Assembly (NCBI GenBank): GCA_024752435.1
Contig: CP103023.1
Location: 682,001-746,000, forward strand
Length of the DNA: 64,000 bases
DNA from: Allantophomopsis cytisporea
Taxonomy: Eukaryota; Ascomycota; Leotiomycetes; Phacidiales; Phacidiaceae
Direction: 5' to 3'
Below the pieces are notes generated by a model. The model had not been told where the DNA came from. It did not search any database and worked only from the letters and a program-made list of their open reading frames with translations. Positions 21,507 through 33,639 of this stretch are shown one piece after another (position 1 is the first letter of the stretch; each line of letters opens with the position of its first letter). Made by a program: the position numbers and the translations under genes.

Positions 21507-22281
21507 ATGACGACCGACAATTCCAAAAGTGCCGTTATTCTCATTGATCCATATAGTGACTTTCTTCATCTAGAAGGCAAACTTACTAGCACCTTGCAGG
21601 AGTCGCTCACCAAAAGTGACACCATCAAGCATTTGAAAGAAGTCGTGATGACAGCTCGCGACAAACGTATTCCAATCTACTACGGTCTGCATCGGCAATT
21701 TCGACCTGGCTTTCTTTCAGCTTGGAAAGCATCCTACACCACTTCAAGTCGGCCAAGTACAAGGCAAGGCTTTCGAGAAAGGCTCTTGAGGAGCTCAAAT
21801 ATACGAGGGTCTCGAGCCTGATCCCGGTAATAACGATGTAGTGTTTAGTCAACACTGGTCGAGCTCGTAAGTCTCTTACATCACCACAGGCATACACATC
21901 CAGTGTTTAAGTCTCATTATTGAATATAGAGTTTGCTACTGATGTATAATTTTTGTGTTGAGCGGAAACTTTCAAGGTACCGATCTTGAGTACCAGCTAC
22001 ACCAGCGCGAAATTATATACGTTGTCTGTGTTGGTCTGGTTGCCAACACCTGTCTCGAACCTACAGCGAGATATGTGTACGAGCTGTGAGTTAAAACTCT
22101 TCATCTAAACCACGCATTCCATATTTTCATTATGATGGGCTAACTTAACTTCTTCTACAGTGGGTTCCATATTACTCTGCTGACCGATGCGACCGCCGGT
22201 TGGACTACTAAGGCAAAGGATGCTGCTACGACTTTAATCTGGCCTCTATTTGCGCACAAGGTCGAAACAACTGAGGAATAG
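21507..22281 (+). pseudogene. Broken isochorismatase-family (cysteine hydrolase) gene
   Basis: Remnant of an isochorismatase-like hydrolase. The N-terminus MTTDNSKSAVILIDPYSDFL holds the family's first strand and the catalytic-Asp position (LIDPYSDF). KEVVMTARDKRIPIYYGLHR follows. An extra A in an A-run near 21728 shifts the frame, and the sequence resumes as KHPTPLQVGQVQGKAFEKGS. It then meets an in-frame TGA near 21788, where Trp is expected, and continues GAQIYEGLEPDPGNNDVVFS. After an intron region the core returns: TDLEYQLHQREIIYVVCVGL then VANTCLEPTARYVYEL, with the catalytic Cys in NTCLEPTAR. A GTGAGT intron leads to GFHITLLTDATAGWTTKAKD and the end at 22281. The exon join near 21870-21980 could not be made in frame. 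These enzymes hydrolyse isochorismate or amide substrates. Confidence 0.75.
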
Positions 22282-23216
22282 ATCAAGTCTATGTGATAGA
22301 AAGAGTAGTATTGGATTTCCTTTAAACCGCCCCGCACCAGTGGAAAACCGTCGCTATAGTAACTGGCAGAAACAAAATCATGAATTAAAGAAATGAGAGC
22401 TATGAGAACTATCTGAGAAGGAGAGCAGACATAATGCATTATACTATTTTCATTACAAGTTGAAAATTTCGTATGATTCGCTCAGGCTTTTTGACCTGAT
22501 AGAATGCAGCCAACTTAAGATTCATGCTACTGTATTATGACAATAAGTCATTCACTTGGGTTGAACTGTTCTTCACATGGACAGAGATTATTTCTGGATA
22601 ATTTATGAAACATGTATAGTCTGAAGCTTTTTGCCGCTATAAAGGCTGTGATACGCGTCTGTATATGATGGGCTTTCCGACGATTTCAGGTGATATAACC
22701 AAGTTGACTCCAACCCCCTTTCTTTCACTGTTTGGCCTTTTCAAATATTTCGATTTATGTTGAGAAAACACATTTGAATCCTCCTCCTCAGCGTTATCGA
22801 TAGTATTATCCCTATGCCTTTGGTTAGACAGATCTATTGCTGGCTATTCTACAGCTTTGAGATTTTCTGCTGTCATTAAGTGCCCATTTCAGTACGTTAC
22901 TTTTGAAATTAATCATTTGTTGATGAATGAGCTTGTTAGTATCGATTAGCTAAGTCATCTTCAGTAACCACACTTACTAACAGAGCTTCAGTCAGCATGG
23001 TGAGTCACCACGCCTATATACTTGGGCTGTGAACTTAATTTCTTCTGGAAATTATGACATTAATACAATCCTTACCATACTATTTGGTTCCATCTTAAAC
23101 TGATAACGATATTTTACTTCAAGTTCTGTTCTCCTGGATTTGCTCCTCGCTCGTCATGTTGATGACATACTCTGAATACCAAAGCACAATCATCATTTGA
23201 GTATCGAGCAGCAAGG
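22282..23216. other. Intergenic region, no gene recognised
   Basis: About 0.9 kb of moderately AT-rich sequence without protein-like frames. It probably held the promoter of the GFA-type gene at its right end. No repeats detected by eye. Confidence 0.3.
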
Positions 23217-23849
23217 ATGGCGAGCCCACATTCTACAGATATCATCCATGGGGCTTGCAATTGCGGTCTCATCACGATTTCGCTTCCACGCGCCTCTCTT
23301 CCACCAGCATGCTCTCTCTGTCATTGCCAGAAATGCCGTGCCTCGAGTGATTCACTGTCAGTTTCTGCTTCTCATAGAATTTTCGACATCTTTCAGTCTC
23401 CTTGCAGAGAGGAAAACGAATTGAGACGAAATTAAGAGAAAAGGATGCATGCTGACGGTATTATTGATTCGCCACTAATATGAAAACTCCTACGAAAGAC
23501 ATCACCGTAGTCGGCGAGACCAAAATTCATAATGATATTGCTGCAACAGGCAACACTTCTGCACGGCACTTTTGTGGAAATTGTGGCTCGTATGACCTCT
23601 TCTTCTCCTCCCAATCAACTATCTCTTAACCGGCATCTATATCCGCAAATTTACTCAATAACTCTCCATTCTGAAACGTAATTCAGCGCCGTCATGACTG
23701 TTGTGCTCGAGCCCCCCAAGTTCGCCTTCTTGAAGGGTAGCCTGTTTGTCAAATTTGGCATTGACCTCCCACCACCAATTCTTCAGCTCTAGCTTCGACG
23801 CTCGGAGAAATAGGAAATACCTCTGGAAGGAATTTCGACTTTGCAGTGA
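23217..23849 (+). pseudogene. Broken GFA/CENP-V-type zinc-binding protein gene
   Basis: Relative of glutathione-dependent formaldehyde-activating enzyme, a small zinc-binding fold. The first exon has the zinc motifs: GACNCGLITISLP and PACSLCHCQKCRASS, the family's C-x-C and C-x-x-C spacing. A later exon (about 23485-23590) reads GETKIHNDIAATGNTSARHF followed by CGNCGS, the second zinc site. After an intron (23591-23691, GTATGA..TTCAG) it continues AVMTVVLEPPKFAFLKGSLF and FGIDLPPPILQL. Two in-frame TAG codons, at 23790-23792 and 23811-23813, sit where Trp is expected (before LRRSEK and before EIPLEG). The frame then ends at a TGA at 23847-23849. TGG-to-TAG is a CpA-to-TpA change on the other strand, the RIP-preferred context. 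The join between first and second exons is not resolved. Confidence 0.72.
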
Positions 23850-25212
23850 GACAATACAGTCTGGATAGCAGATAGCTTGTTAGCACTCATAGGAACTCAA
23901 GAAGTGGCTACAAGCTTATTACTCTTTTCTTTCGATGATGGATCTATAGATGTCTTAGGCGATAAGGGCCAGTCTTTTCAAGGTCACTTTAAGTTTGTTA
24001 TATAAAGAACAGGTTCGGCTTAAGTACGTGCAGTGGATAAATTATGTCTAATGCTGAGATTTCTTACGTAGTAGAATTACTAGGCATGATATCAGAGCTA
24101 CATTTATATATAGTATGGTAATTAATTATGCTGTCTATCACTATCTCTCTCTTCTACTTATATGGTTAGGGATATTTTGTTGTAGAAAGTTAAGTCTTGA
24201 CTTCACTTGCAGATTGTTACGTCAGTGAAATCTCTATATAATATTTGTTGATTCAATATCAGTACCTATTCCTACTGTTATTTGTAACTTATTAATTTAA
24301 TATTAGAATTAGAAACAAGCTTAAAGATACAGTTCTTTTTATTCTTCGGTTTCAGCAAAAGCATCATTCTCTTCACAACCGCCAAGGATCTGTCTCCGCC
24401 AATCCTCTTGGGCTTTGATTTCTCACGCACAGATCTCCCCGAGAAGGTCACCATCTGACATCCTCTAGGAGCCAATTCAGGTGGTCACTGGGATTTCGAT
24501 GGTAATTCCGATGGTACAGAAGAGTGCGTGAGGCTCGGCCCGCAAGATACGGGAAAATATTGCTGATAGGAGCGATAGAGATTATAGTTGTGAAGAAGAG
24601 CACAATGGATGCGCTGGGGGGCCGGTTCGGAGAGGTACATACATAGATGGGTCAAAGATGGTTGCTTAGCGGTATATGAGACCTCATAAAGCTGCGGGTC
24701 TATTTCGACCTCATGAGTCAAACGTAAAATAAATGTAGCTTATAAATAGCTACCAGAAAACAAATGAGCCACATTCTTTACAACGCAATTCAGTTTAGAA
24801 TTTGTACTTCGATGAACCCTCTATATTAAAAGAGCAAGACGATGAGGTCTGAGTTACTGGAGGAGGAAAGGTGAAAAAAGTTTTAAGGGCACATTTTGCT
24901 TTGCGCTTGAACTTTTTCCTATTGTTCTCTATGTGTATCTACTTTCGAATATTTGGTAAAGCAGAGTTGTAGCGAACTTAAAGTCTTTAAATAAGGGCCT
25001 CACATTCCCACCGGAGATTCTGCTTCAAAGTACCTCATTTCTTTTTTCCATACGTTATATTCAAGTTCATAAATTAATTAGCATACTTGGGGATGTAAAC
25101 TATGTCTGGTTCTCATCTCTATTTAAGTATTTATTCAAATCACATCATATCGCATTTATTTGTCTACTGTATAGTTGTGTTTTATTCTGTCTGTATGATA
25201 GTCTCGAAAACA
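23850..25212. other. Spacer with a minus-strand coding remnant
   Basis: About 23900-24330 is AT-rich and featureless. On the minus strand between 24721 and 24339 there are protein-like patches in two frames: EVEIDPQLYEVSYTAKQPSL, AEPHALFCTIGITIEIPVTT, and after stops EIKAQEDWRRQILGGCEEND ending at a TAA (24341-24339). I take this as an unidentified decayed gene. About 24730-25212 holds the upstream region of the secreted protein gene. Confidence 0.3.
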
Positions 25213-26947
25213 ATGAAGCTGAAAACAATAATCGTTGCCTTTTTGGGCTTTGCACACCTTTCAATTTCATTTCCACTTGACCTAAAGCCTCAAGGCGACG
25301 TATGTTTCTCAGGTGCACCAACACGAGTTATTATTTCTACAGAATATATACAGTATTTCGTCGCCATTGATCACTTCTTCGAGGACAATACTATCATTAG
25401 TATCGATGGTGGAGGTATGTTTAGATACTGCTGAATTTATTCAAGTTGTGACTGATTAGCTTCCCAAAGTTACTATAAATATAGACAACGCTCCTACATA
25501 CCTATCCACTACAGTATTGGCTACGTCTACAATTACCAAGACCTCTACTGTCGTCGAGACTACTACTGGTGTTGAGACTCCTACTTCAACACAAACAAAC
25601 ACTACGTATGTGATTCTTAGAATTGAAGCATAGCATGACTGATATTCAATTAGAAACGGTAGTCTTCCTACGAGCGAATTATTCGTACTGGGTTTTGCGA
25701 ATCCTGCTACTGCGAAGCGCCAGATATCTCAGAATGTTGGACTTGTTGGCTCTGTTGGCCAAACGACCACAAGTTGTGAATCTGCTGGTTCCTTCTCGAT
25801 ATCGAACTCCCAATTATCTTTGGATGGGCAGATTGTATCGACCAATGCTGGAATCGGCTCAATGCTCTTTACCTCATCTTCAACAGTTGGCAACATATCC
25901 GTAACCTTTTCAATTCTCGGGGATATTTTGTCGTGGACGAACCCATTATTTTCCCCAAATTCGGCAACATTCTGTCTGACAAGTCAAGGGGTTGTTGCCC
26001 AATTCCTACCAGATTCTGTTCCAGAGTGCAATCCAGTAAATTTGAACGCCATCCCCAAAAAACTCTGTGTTTCCCCTATCCCTGCATCAAATTCCTCATT
26101 GCCAATCAAGATGAATATCAAAGCCATATCCAATTCTTCTAGTTCCACGGATTCAGCCAGTACTTCAAACTCCATAATAAGTTCCTTAACTAGCACAAGT
26201 ACCAGCACAGTTTCTCCGACTTCCTCACCAAATTCCAATATAATTTCAACAGTCAGCACTATTTTTGTCGGGTCTTCATCAAGTACTACCATTTCTCTTG
26301 CCTTATCGTCGATCACAAACTCTTTGACTAGCACAAGTACAAACATGTTTCCTTCAGCTTCCTCAATAAGCCTCGATATAAACTCAACAGCCAGCATTAG
26401 TTCTGTCGAATTTTCATCAAGGTCTAGTTCTCTGAGTTTATCATCAACCATGAACTTCTTCGCTGGCATGTCAGGTTCAAGCATAAATTCTACAGCTTCC
26501 TCAATAAACCCCAATACAACTTCAACAACCAGCACTAGTTCTAGTTCTAGTTCTACTCCTGGTATATTTTGTGTCCTCCCAGCCCTACTCAATCAACAGA
26601 CAGGTATCTGTGCCATCCCAGCCAATCTCACTTCGTCTTGCCCCTGTGGCACAGCGCGACAATACGTCGTTCCTCCCTCTTCTGCAATCTGCAATTCCAA
26701 CCAGTATGTCCCCGTCGTGTCAGACATCGGACCGCCGTACGTACAAACGCAGACCGCGGACATCAACATGTGTGGCCTGTTGTGTCTGAATAATCCACTC
26801 TGTAAGAGTATCGATTTCGTAGCTAACTCGACGTGTCATTACTACACTAGCGATATAAATGATTCCCATGGCTTTTTGTTTTTGCAAGGGGGGCTTTCGG
26901 TTTACACTTATAGTCGGGATTGTTTTGAGTTATGTCCGGCTTGTTGA
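25213..26947 (+). CDS. Secreted Ser/Thr-rich protein with PAN/Apple-like C-terminal region
   Basis: Exons 25213-25414, 25470-25605 and 25654-26947 give about 543 residues. The first intron's acceptor could instead lie at 25494, also in frame. An in-frame upstream Met at 25102 exists, but MKLKTIIVAFLGFAHLSISF is a standard signal peptide, so I start there. A Thr-rich stretch follows (TSTVVETTTGVETPTSTQ). A globular domain of about 120 residues begins GSLPTSELFVLGF and includes LSLDGQIVSTNAGIGSMLF and NSATFCLTSQGVVAQFLPD. I relate it to the fungal domain recorded as DUF7908, from memory. About 140 residues of Ser/Thr-rich, imperfectly repeated sequence then form a probable O-glycosylated stalk. 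The Cys-rich end (MCGLLCLNNPLCKSIDFVAN) has the PAN/Apple C-x3-C-x5-C pattern. Probably an extracellular or wall-associated adhesin- or lectin-like protein. The frame is intact. Confidence 0.8.
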
Positions 26948-28999
26948 GTGTTTTTAGATAATGATTGCTTCAAAGAATATTACTGTTCCGAATCGATTTA
27001 CTCGTCAAGATCTTCCATGCTAGTTCACATGTTCTGTAGCAAAATTAGGTATACAAATCGCTATAATTCTTGTTGAAATACGTGTGCATCAGTGAGTGAG
27101 GTTGGAGCGTAGTAGTAGTATTAATGCGGCTTTCACATATAAAGCGAGTAGTCCCTAATTAGGAAGTGCACACTCCGCACTTGCATATCATGTAATATAA
27201 ATCGTAACTTCTCAGAGAGCTTCTCTCATTGTCTGGCTCCTAATCACAGCAATATATTTGAAAAGAACTAGGTGTGCCTCGATCATTTGCAGGGCGATAG
27301 TTGCAAGCTCCAGACTGGGAAGCTCAAAGATAGTATGTTTCCAATGATAACTTTGGAGATTTTGGGAGCCAGGATCCAGCAGCTCTGTCAGCCCAAAATT
27401 CAAGCGAGAGCCGTCGAGACTTCCTAAGAGCAGTATGTCCTGAGCTTAAGCCACAAAACAAGAAAGGGAAAGAGCCAAAGAGTTAGAAGGAAAGGTCGTG
27501 CATTTGGTAAAATGAAATGGAAGGACAGGACGATCCAATCCAATCTATGAACCTATATAAGAGGCTAGTTTTAGTATCTCCGAAACTGCATTTCGATGGA
27601 TTCTTTATATACATAGGTCAATATGCCGGGAGAGCTATAGATGAGCCGTCTCTGTTCATAACACCTGCTAACAGTTGACATGTCGTCTGACCACACGCGA
27701 TATCGTTGATAATGGATGTGTGAGGCATCGACATTGACGCCTCATAACACCACCGCCCACGTCTTCACTACAAACGGTATTCGAAACAGAGGTTCCGGTC
27801 GGTATTGAATACCTTTACCAGTCAACAGAACCACCGGCAGCACCCAGCACTGCCATTACTCGCTCAAATCACGCACTTACCATGAAGGCTCGTAAGAGCA
27901 TCTGCTGTTACAGCTTTATTCTTGTTTAACTATGTAGTAGTTACATTGTCTCAGCGGATTTGATTGAGCCAGATTAAGACCCTGTGTAAGACTATATAAA
28001 GTTCTAGAAAGCTTGGATAAAGTGGAAAGCGGGATTTCAAGTCACTATATTTGTTGTAGGAGCATTTGTAACGTCGTTAGAGTTAGAATGCAGAAATAAG
28101 GTGCTATGTTGGCACGGTCCAGTTTGTTTGAAGTGTCATAGGACTAATCAGTACCCGGTCGTCTTAAAGTAGATTTTATCGAAAGTTCGGCGCGTGCTGG
28201 CAACCGATTTTTCATAGACAGGATAATTCAAGTTCGCAACAGTAATTGAGGAGAAACAAGGACCGCACCCGTCAAGTGACTCTGAGCGTAGGGCGGATGA
28301 AGTTTGCACTAGGTGCCCACCTTATATTGTATATGATATCTAGTTTCAAGCAAAGATAAGATGGTCACCTACGGCCATATACTGGGGGAAACTTAGCTTC
28401 CGATGAGTCGAAAACGAGTGCTGCAATCCAATAATCTATATTCAAAGATGAACTGATATTCATCCCAATACTCATTCAATATGCATATCGACTCATCATG
28501 AACTCTAAACATTTTCGTACTCGAAAATGTAATCTCGATTGTATTCTCTGTGATCGAGACATTAGGCAGTATTTTCAATTGCCAAAGCGGCGATCCTATA
28601 TGCTGGCTTGTGATACCCAGAATAAGCACATCCTTGATGGTCTAACAGGTATGATTTCCGCTTGTCTGGTGACATGGGTAGACCAATCACAAGCAGAGAT
28701 AATCTCATTGGATAGTATATACAAATGAATAACGTTAGTTAAATCTTAGGTACGACCCGATGTTGCACTAGCCACTACCTACACCGACATATTGATCTTT
28801 ACCTCAGTAGTGACCGGTCATCATTTTTGGACTATTGAGCTGAGTATTAGCTACTAACATCTAACCTCCTTACACGTTTCACATGCTTCCATATAACAAG
28901 AGTGCAGAGACCAACAATTTTTTATGTAGAGCACGCGGTAGTGTACACTCAATGGGGGGTAAACAAAGAAAGCTTGTAACCGGGGGTTAACGTTGACAG
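26948..28999. other. Intergenic region, no intact gene
   Basis: About 2 kb of mixed composition becoming AT-rich to the right. A GC-richer stretch at about 27640-27900 looks like a promoter/leader and is followed by ATGAAGGCTCGTAAGAG at 27882, which could be a short first exon with a GTAAGA donor whose gene has been lost. Small frames at 27212-27403 and 28393-28728 show no domains. A short inverted repeat sits at 27721-27744. Confidence 0.3.
27721..27744. repeat. Short inverted repeat (hairpin)
   Basis: TGAGGC and GCCTCA arms (with TC/GA continuing past one mismatch) flank a short loop in TGAGGCATCGAC..GCCTCA. It lies in a GC-richer stretch upstream of a lone ATG. It could be a regulator binding site or chance. 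Confidence 0.3.
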
Positions 29000-30456
29000 C
29001 AGTAAGGGTATAACTACAACCGGGCTCAATCTTTCTTGACTGTTAGTTACTACATGCTGTATACTACTTCCTACCTTTGAGATACGCTACCAGATATACT
29101 AAGCCCTATATGTATTGATGCTGTACAATACAGAGTATAGTTATTATACTAAGCTATTATACAAGACGAAAGACTAGTATTGTCTAGTAGCTCTCTAACC
29201 CAACATACCTCCCTACATATTAAAGATTATCTAAAGGCATACATACAAAATATTATGTAGAAACGACAGTATATTGTAAATTTAGAGTTGGGAAGTAGAT
29301 TTGAATAGTTTGAATACTAAGTATATACTTCAATAAACTTAATTCTCTAATAAAAAAGATACTAAATCAACATCTTTGATAGTCTAACGGTTATATAGAT
29401 CGTCAAGATTCTTCTTGTAGCTGCTTTACTGTTTTTCTGCGATTTAATTCCTGAGATTCACAGTTATAATTCGAATATTTAAGTTTAATATGCCAGAATT
29501 AATTTTCAAGAACGCATTTTCGCAGAAATAAGCTGTAGCTCGGTATATTTCAACGACTTGTTATTTATAGAGAGATAATACCAAGCCTTTAGCCTAAAGT
29601 TAATATCGGACCATTCTAATTTATACGCAACAGAAATTTATTCGGGGAAAGACAAATCGTATTTACTAGTACTAAGTAAAGTAAACTAGGTTCTCGAATC
29701 GCAAAAAAAGGATCCTATATTTTATATCTTGGTCGAGCTAATCGAATCTATAATAGAACAAGCTAATTAGGTTTTATCGGACCGCCCTAAATACTATATT
29801 CCAACTCTTTGAAATATTCTTCTAGCAAATAAGAAACTCTTTTAAAGCGTTTGATTCTACAGTCCAACTATATACTTTTTGTATACTACAGATAAAAAAT
29901 ACTTTTAAAGCACTCGACTCTATACTTCTTAATATCAGGTTACCAATCTTGATTTCTGTATTGGCTAGGTTAAAATCGGATTTTAAATAGCGGGATTGGA
30001 TTTATCGCAATGAGAAAATTGGTAGAAATAAATATTTAGACTAACAAAAAAGATACAAAATAAATGCGATGTAAGAAGTATATATTCCCTAATTGCAAGT
30101 TATTCTTTATATATTTACCACTCAATATAATAGGTATTCGAAAGTTCGCTGTATAGATTATTGTCGCAGGCCTCCTCATTTTTGGTTTGTAAGTAAATAA
30201 AGATATATCTTAGGACTTCCTCGCTCATTATCAAATAGAAGTCGATATAGCTATACTTATTGTAGAAGGCAATATAGTCGCTCCCTATACCCTAGCTAGA
30301 ATACAATATATAGAGAGGTTTAAAACGAGAACGATAGATTGAATTCGAAATAAATCTATATTAATAAACCAATACAACATTTTTTCTAAAATCTGGCCTA
30401 TTAATGCTACTAGCTTAGTATTCTAGGTCGATCGCTAAATACAACCTTACTACTAT

Positions 30457-30501
30457 CTTTGCTGTCTTTGCTGTCCTCGCTGTCCTTGCCGTCCTCGCTG
30501 T
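30457..30501 (+). repeat. Five-copy 9-bp tandem repeat
   Basis: Five units of nine bases (CTTTGCTGT, CTTTGCTGT, CCTCGCTGT, CCTTGCCGT, CCTCGCTGT). The variants differ only by C/T changes. It keeps C and G although the surrounding sequence is almost all A/T. It may have encoded a short repeat peptide on either strand. Confidence 0.75.
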
Positions 30502-31679
30502 AAATACAGGCTTAAGTAGTAATATAAAGTTGTTTTTTTTATCTTGTTTCTTATTTGATTTTATTTTCGTTTCTCCTAATGTTGTCTTTCTTTTATGTCG
30601 ATTATTCTTTGGCTTCGGTAGCTCCTACTACTTAATCCCTTTTTCCTATTCGGTCGAAGAGTTTTTAGCTTTAACTTTGACAGCAGTTTTATTCTTAATC
30701 TCGGTCTTTCTTTGTATCGACTTGTCTGTTGTACTACTCGATATTGCTCTTTATACTACCTAGCTTTAGTTTCCCAATAAGTTTTAGTAGATATATACTA
30801 ATAAATATCCTCAATTTCCAAATAGCAAAAGCTGTAAAACTCTTCTATAGCTATTTTCTACAAAGAATATACAAAGCAAGCAAAATATTTGGCTTGTATT
30901 TTCCAATATAATAAGCAAGATATTGATTGCTAGATATAGGTCGTCTTTTTTTTACCAACTACCTTTACAAGATTAGTCCTACTACCCTAAGTACAATGTT
31001 TCCAATAATCTGTTTTTAAAGGTAATATAATAACGAAAGGCGTAGAATCTTAAGAATTGATCTGCCAGCTAAGTATAGTATTATTATATAGAAGTACAAA
31101 TATAATAGCGCTGGTACTAGGAAGAATATATAGCTTAGAGATATTAAAAGATATAAACCTATATAAATCTCGCAGGAAACAGTATATAGGTTAAATAGAA
31201 GAGGAAAAAAGCTAAAAAAAGAAAAGGTTAAACGAATAATGTGAAATCTCTAAGTCGATGTATTGTACTTTAAAATTTCTTTATGCCTCAGGCTATAAAA
31301 CTGTCGGCCAGAACTATTTTTAAACTTTAAAAGATACTGAATACAAATAAATAAATAGCTAGCAAAATACCAACTCTTGCAAAAGCACTTAAATTCCTAT
31401 ATATACAAGTAATTCTTTATATAGACATTCTATAGCTATCTTTCCGCTCAAAAATAGCGAACATTGACTTTAAAACGACTATTTTTATTATTGAGTCAAC
31501 AAATACTGCTAGCAAACGCGCGATGCTGCTCTTAAAAAACAAACCCTTTTGTATATATATCCTTAGAAATAACAGTAACGTCGAGACTTCAAACATTCGC
31601 GAAAGAACTCTGTTTTTCGATTTTAAACTTTAAATAGCTGCTTTAATATTGAGAAACAAACCGTTCGATCCTTCGAAAG

Positions 31680-32950
31680 GTTGGGTTTTTAGAAGTAACG
31701 ACGAAGACAACTACAACTTCTAGCTCGCTCTATCGAAGGATATAGGAGTTAGTAGGCAATATTTTAAGATCAACTATAATTAGACCTCAAAATGCTTAGT
31801 GTTGTTTAATCTGTCTAGGTATTCGACAAAGATAAAGTTAGGTAACAAAGAAGTTGTAGTCGAAGATTCCTATATTATACTTGACAACGAATCAATATAT
31901 ATTGCAGCTAGAGTAGTCAAGATACTAATTCGAACTCTTTTACAAAACAAGCATCAAAGTATCTTTTCCGAGAACCTAGCATCTTACCAAAGCGAGGCTA
32001 AAGCTACTATTCCTAAATTACCTTCTTTATACTTTTCGTGTTTACTAACTCCCTACGTTATTACCAAAAAAAGAGATCGAGGATACTACTTTATTACAAC
32101 TCCTAGAAATATTGGTAATAGAGTATATAGTTAGGTATTTAAAGCACTTAATCCAAAAAGTAGCGATATATTTGCAGCTAAAGAAATAAAGAAGAAGGAC
32201 TAAAGAAGAATGCCCGAATTATATATATATAATAACATTTTATATGTAAGTAAAAGAAACTATCAATCTATATACAAAGCTAATATAGAATAGGAATTTG
32301 TCGTAAAGGTTTTTGAGATCTAAGAAGACTTAGTAGCCGTTATAATAATAATAGAATATCTTCTACTCGGAAATTTAAAGCAGCAAGATAACATTATACT
32401 ACTCGATACCCGAGTTGTTTTCTTCTAGCAACTTAATATACTATCTTATATTTACTCGAAGAATATTCTCTACCAAGATATAAAACCTGCAAACATTCTC
32501 GTTATAGAAAGACTTCCTCAGATTGTTACAAAGCTTGCCAATTTCGGTCTTGCGAAAGTCGCTTGTAATATAACAAAAACCTTTTGTAGATCGCTATTGT
32601 ATCTAGTACTAGAAATTACAAAGCATTACAAATATACAAAAGCAGTTGATGTTTAGTTACTTAGTATTGTTCTTCTAGGACTTTGTTATAGTCTCCTACA
32701 ACAACTATACCTATAGAATTTTCGTAAGTAGTATCTAAGTATTATTTATTCTATACTAGAACAGACGGGGTAGGAGTCGGAGATCCTATGTACTATATTG
32801 ACCTTAGACCCGAAGAAAAGGAAAACGGCGCTAATATATTTGAATATAATGTTGTATACGACATTAGAAGTTATAGAGAGCTCTATTACAACCATCCTTG
32901 AGGTAAATTTAGCCTAGTAGTAATAATGTATAATTACTAACTTCGACTAG
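31680..32950 (+). pseudogene. RIP-degraded FHA-domain protein kinase
   Basis: An FHA domain is readable at about 31690-31930: IGVSRQYFKINYN (the phosphothreonine-loop pattern), then TSKCLVLFNLSRYSTKIKLG and YIILDNESIYIAARVVKILI. A kinase domain follows at about 32080-32720. Visible elements are a glycine-loop remnant (IGNRVYS), FAAKEIKKKD (the Lys of subdomain II), ILYQDIKPANILV (catalytic loop, with Tyr for His), KLANFGLAK (DFG with Asp changed to Asn) and the subdomain VIII-IX segment YKYTKAVDV. The tail TILTLDPKKRKTALI near 32790 is the usual end of the kinase C-lobe. FHA plus kinase is the Rad53/Chk2 arrangement, widespread in fungi. Many Gln and Trp codons are now stops, and the Asp-to-Asn change would abolish catalysis. 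Not expressed as a protein in this form. Confidence 0.65.
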
Positions 32951-33639
32951 AGTCTTATCTCTATAACTAAATCAGTAAAAAGCCTTCCTAAGAAATCTAA
33001 TTTAATATTGAATGTATTAAAGGTACCTGCAATAAAAGAGCCTAATATAAAGATAGCTGAAAGAGATGCTTCTAATATATTCTGTAAATTGCCTATAGTA
33101 TAGTATATTTTATATAGTCGCCTACGTATAGATCTAAAACAGATATAGATATATCTGCTATATACTTGATAAGATAATATACTATATATATAACCTAGTC
33201 GTTTACCTCGCTGTAATAGAGCCTACAGCTATCAAAAATATTGTATTAGGCTGAACGTTTATTGTATATATCGCTTATTTAGGAGTAAGTAGGTACTTCA
33301 ACTCCCTAGTATATTGCTTCGAATGTAAAGAGTACAACCGCTTATTTCGAAGCTAACAAGCTCTCAACCAATACTTTAGCTCTTCTGCCTACAACTCTAG
33401 GCTCTTTATATATAGTATACTTAGAGTTGACGAGTACAAAAGGTAGAAGGCTTACGAAAAAGGGATTGCTCTAGTAGTAGTAGAAAAGACTTCTGCTAAT
33501 AGAGAATACTACTTAAGGATTTATATATATCTTTTAATATAGATTGCAAGATGATTATAGTATATTATATTTCTATCTACGAAACGATCAAATACAAAAA
33601 TAACTCTATATCCTGCTTGCTACTCCATTTTGTAAATAC

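Noticed and set aside
21625..21897. 90-codon minus-strand frame opposite the isochorismatase-like gene
   Set aside because: Shadow frame; the plus strand shows family motifs despite lesions.
25984..26592. 202-codon minus-strand frame over the secreted protein
   Set aside because: Antisense of the Ser/Thr-rich stalk; the plus strand has signal peptide, splice sites and Cys-rich domain.
30530..30911. Two plus-strand frames of Phe/Leu/Ser-rich, membrane-like sequence
   Set aside because: T-rich DNA gives hydrophobic chance frames; no conserved pattern or start context.
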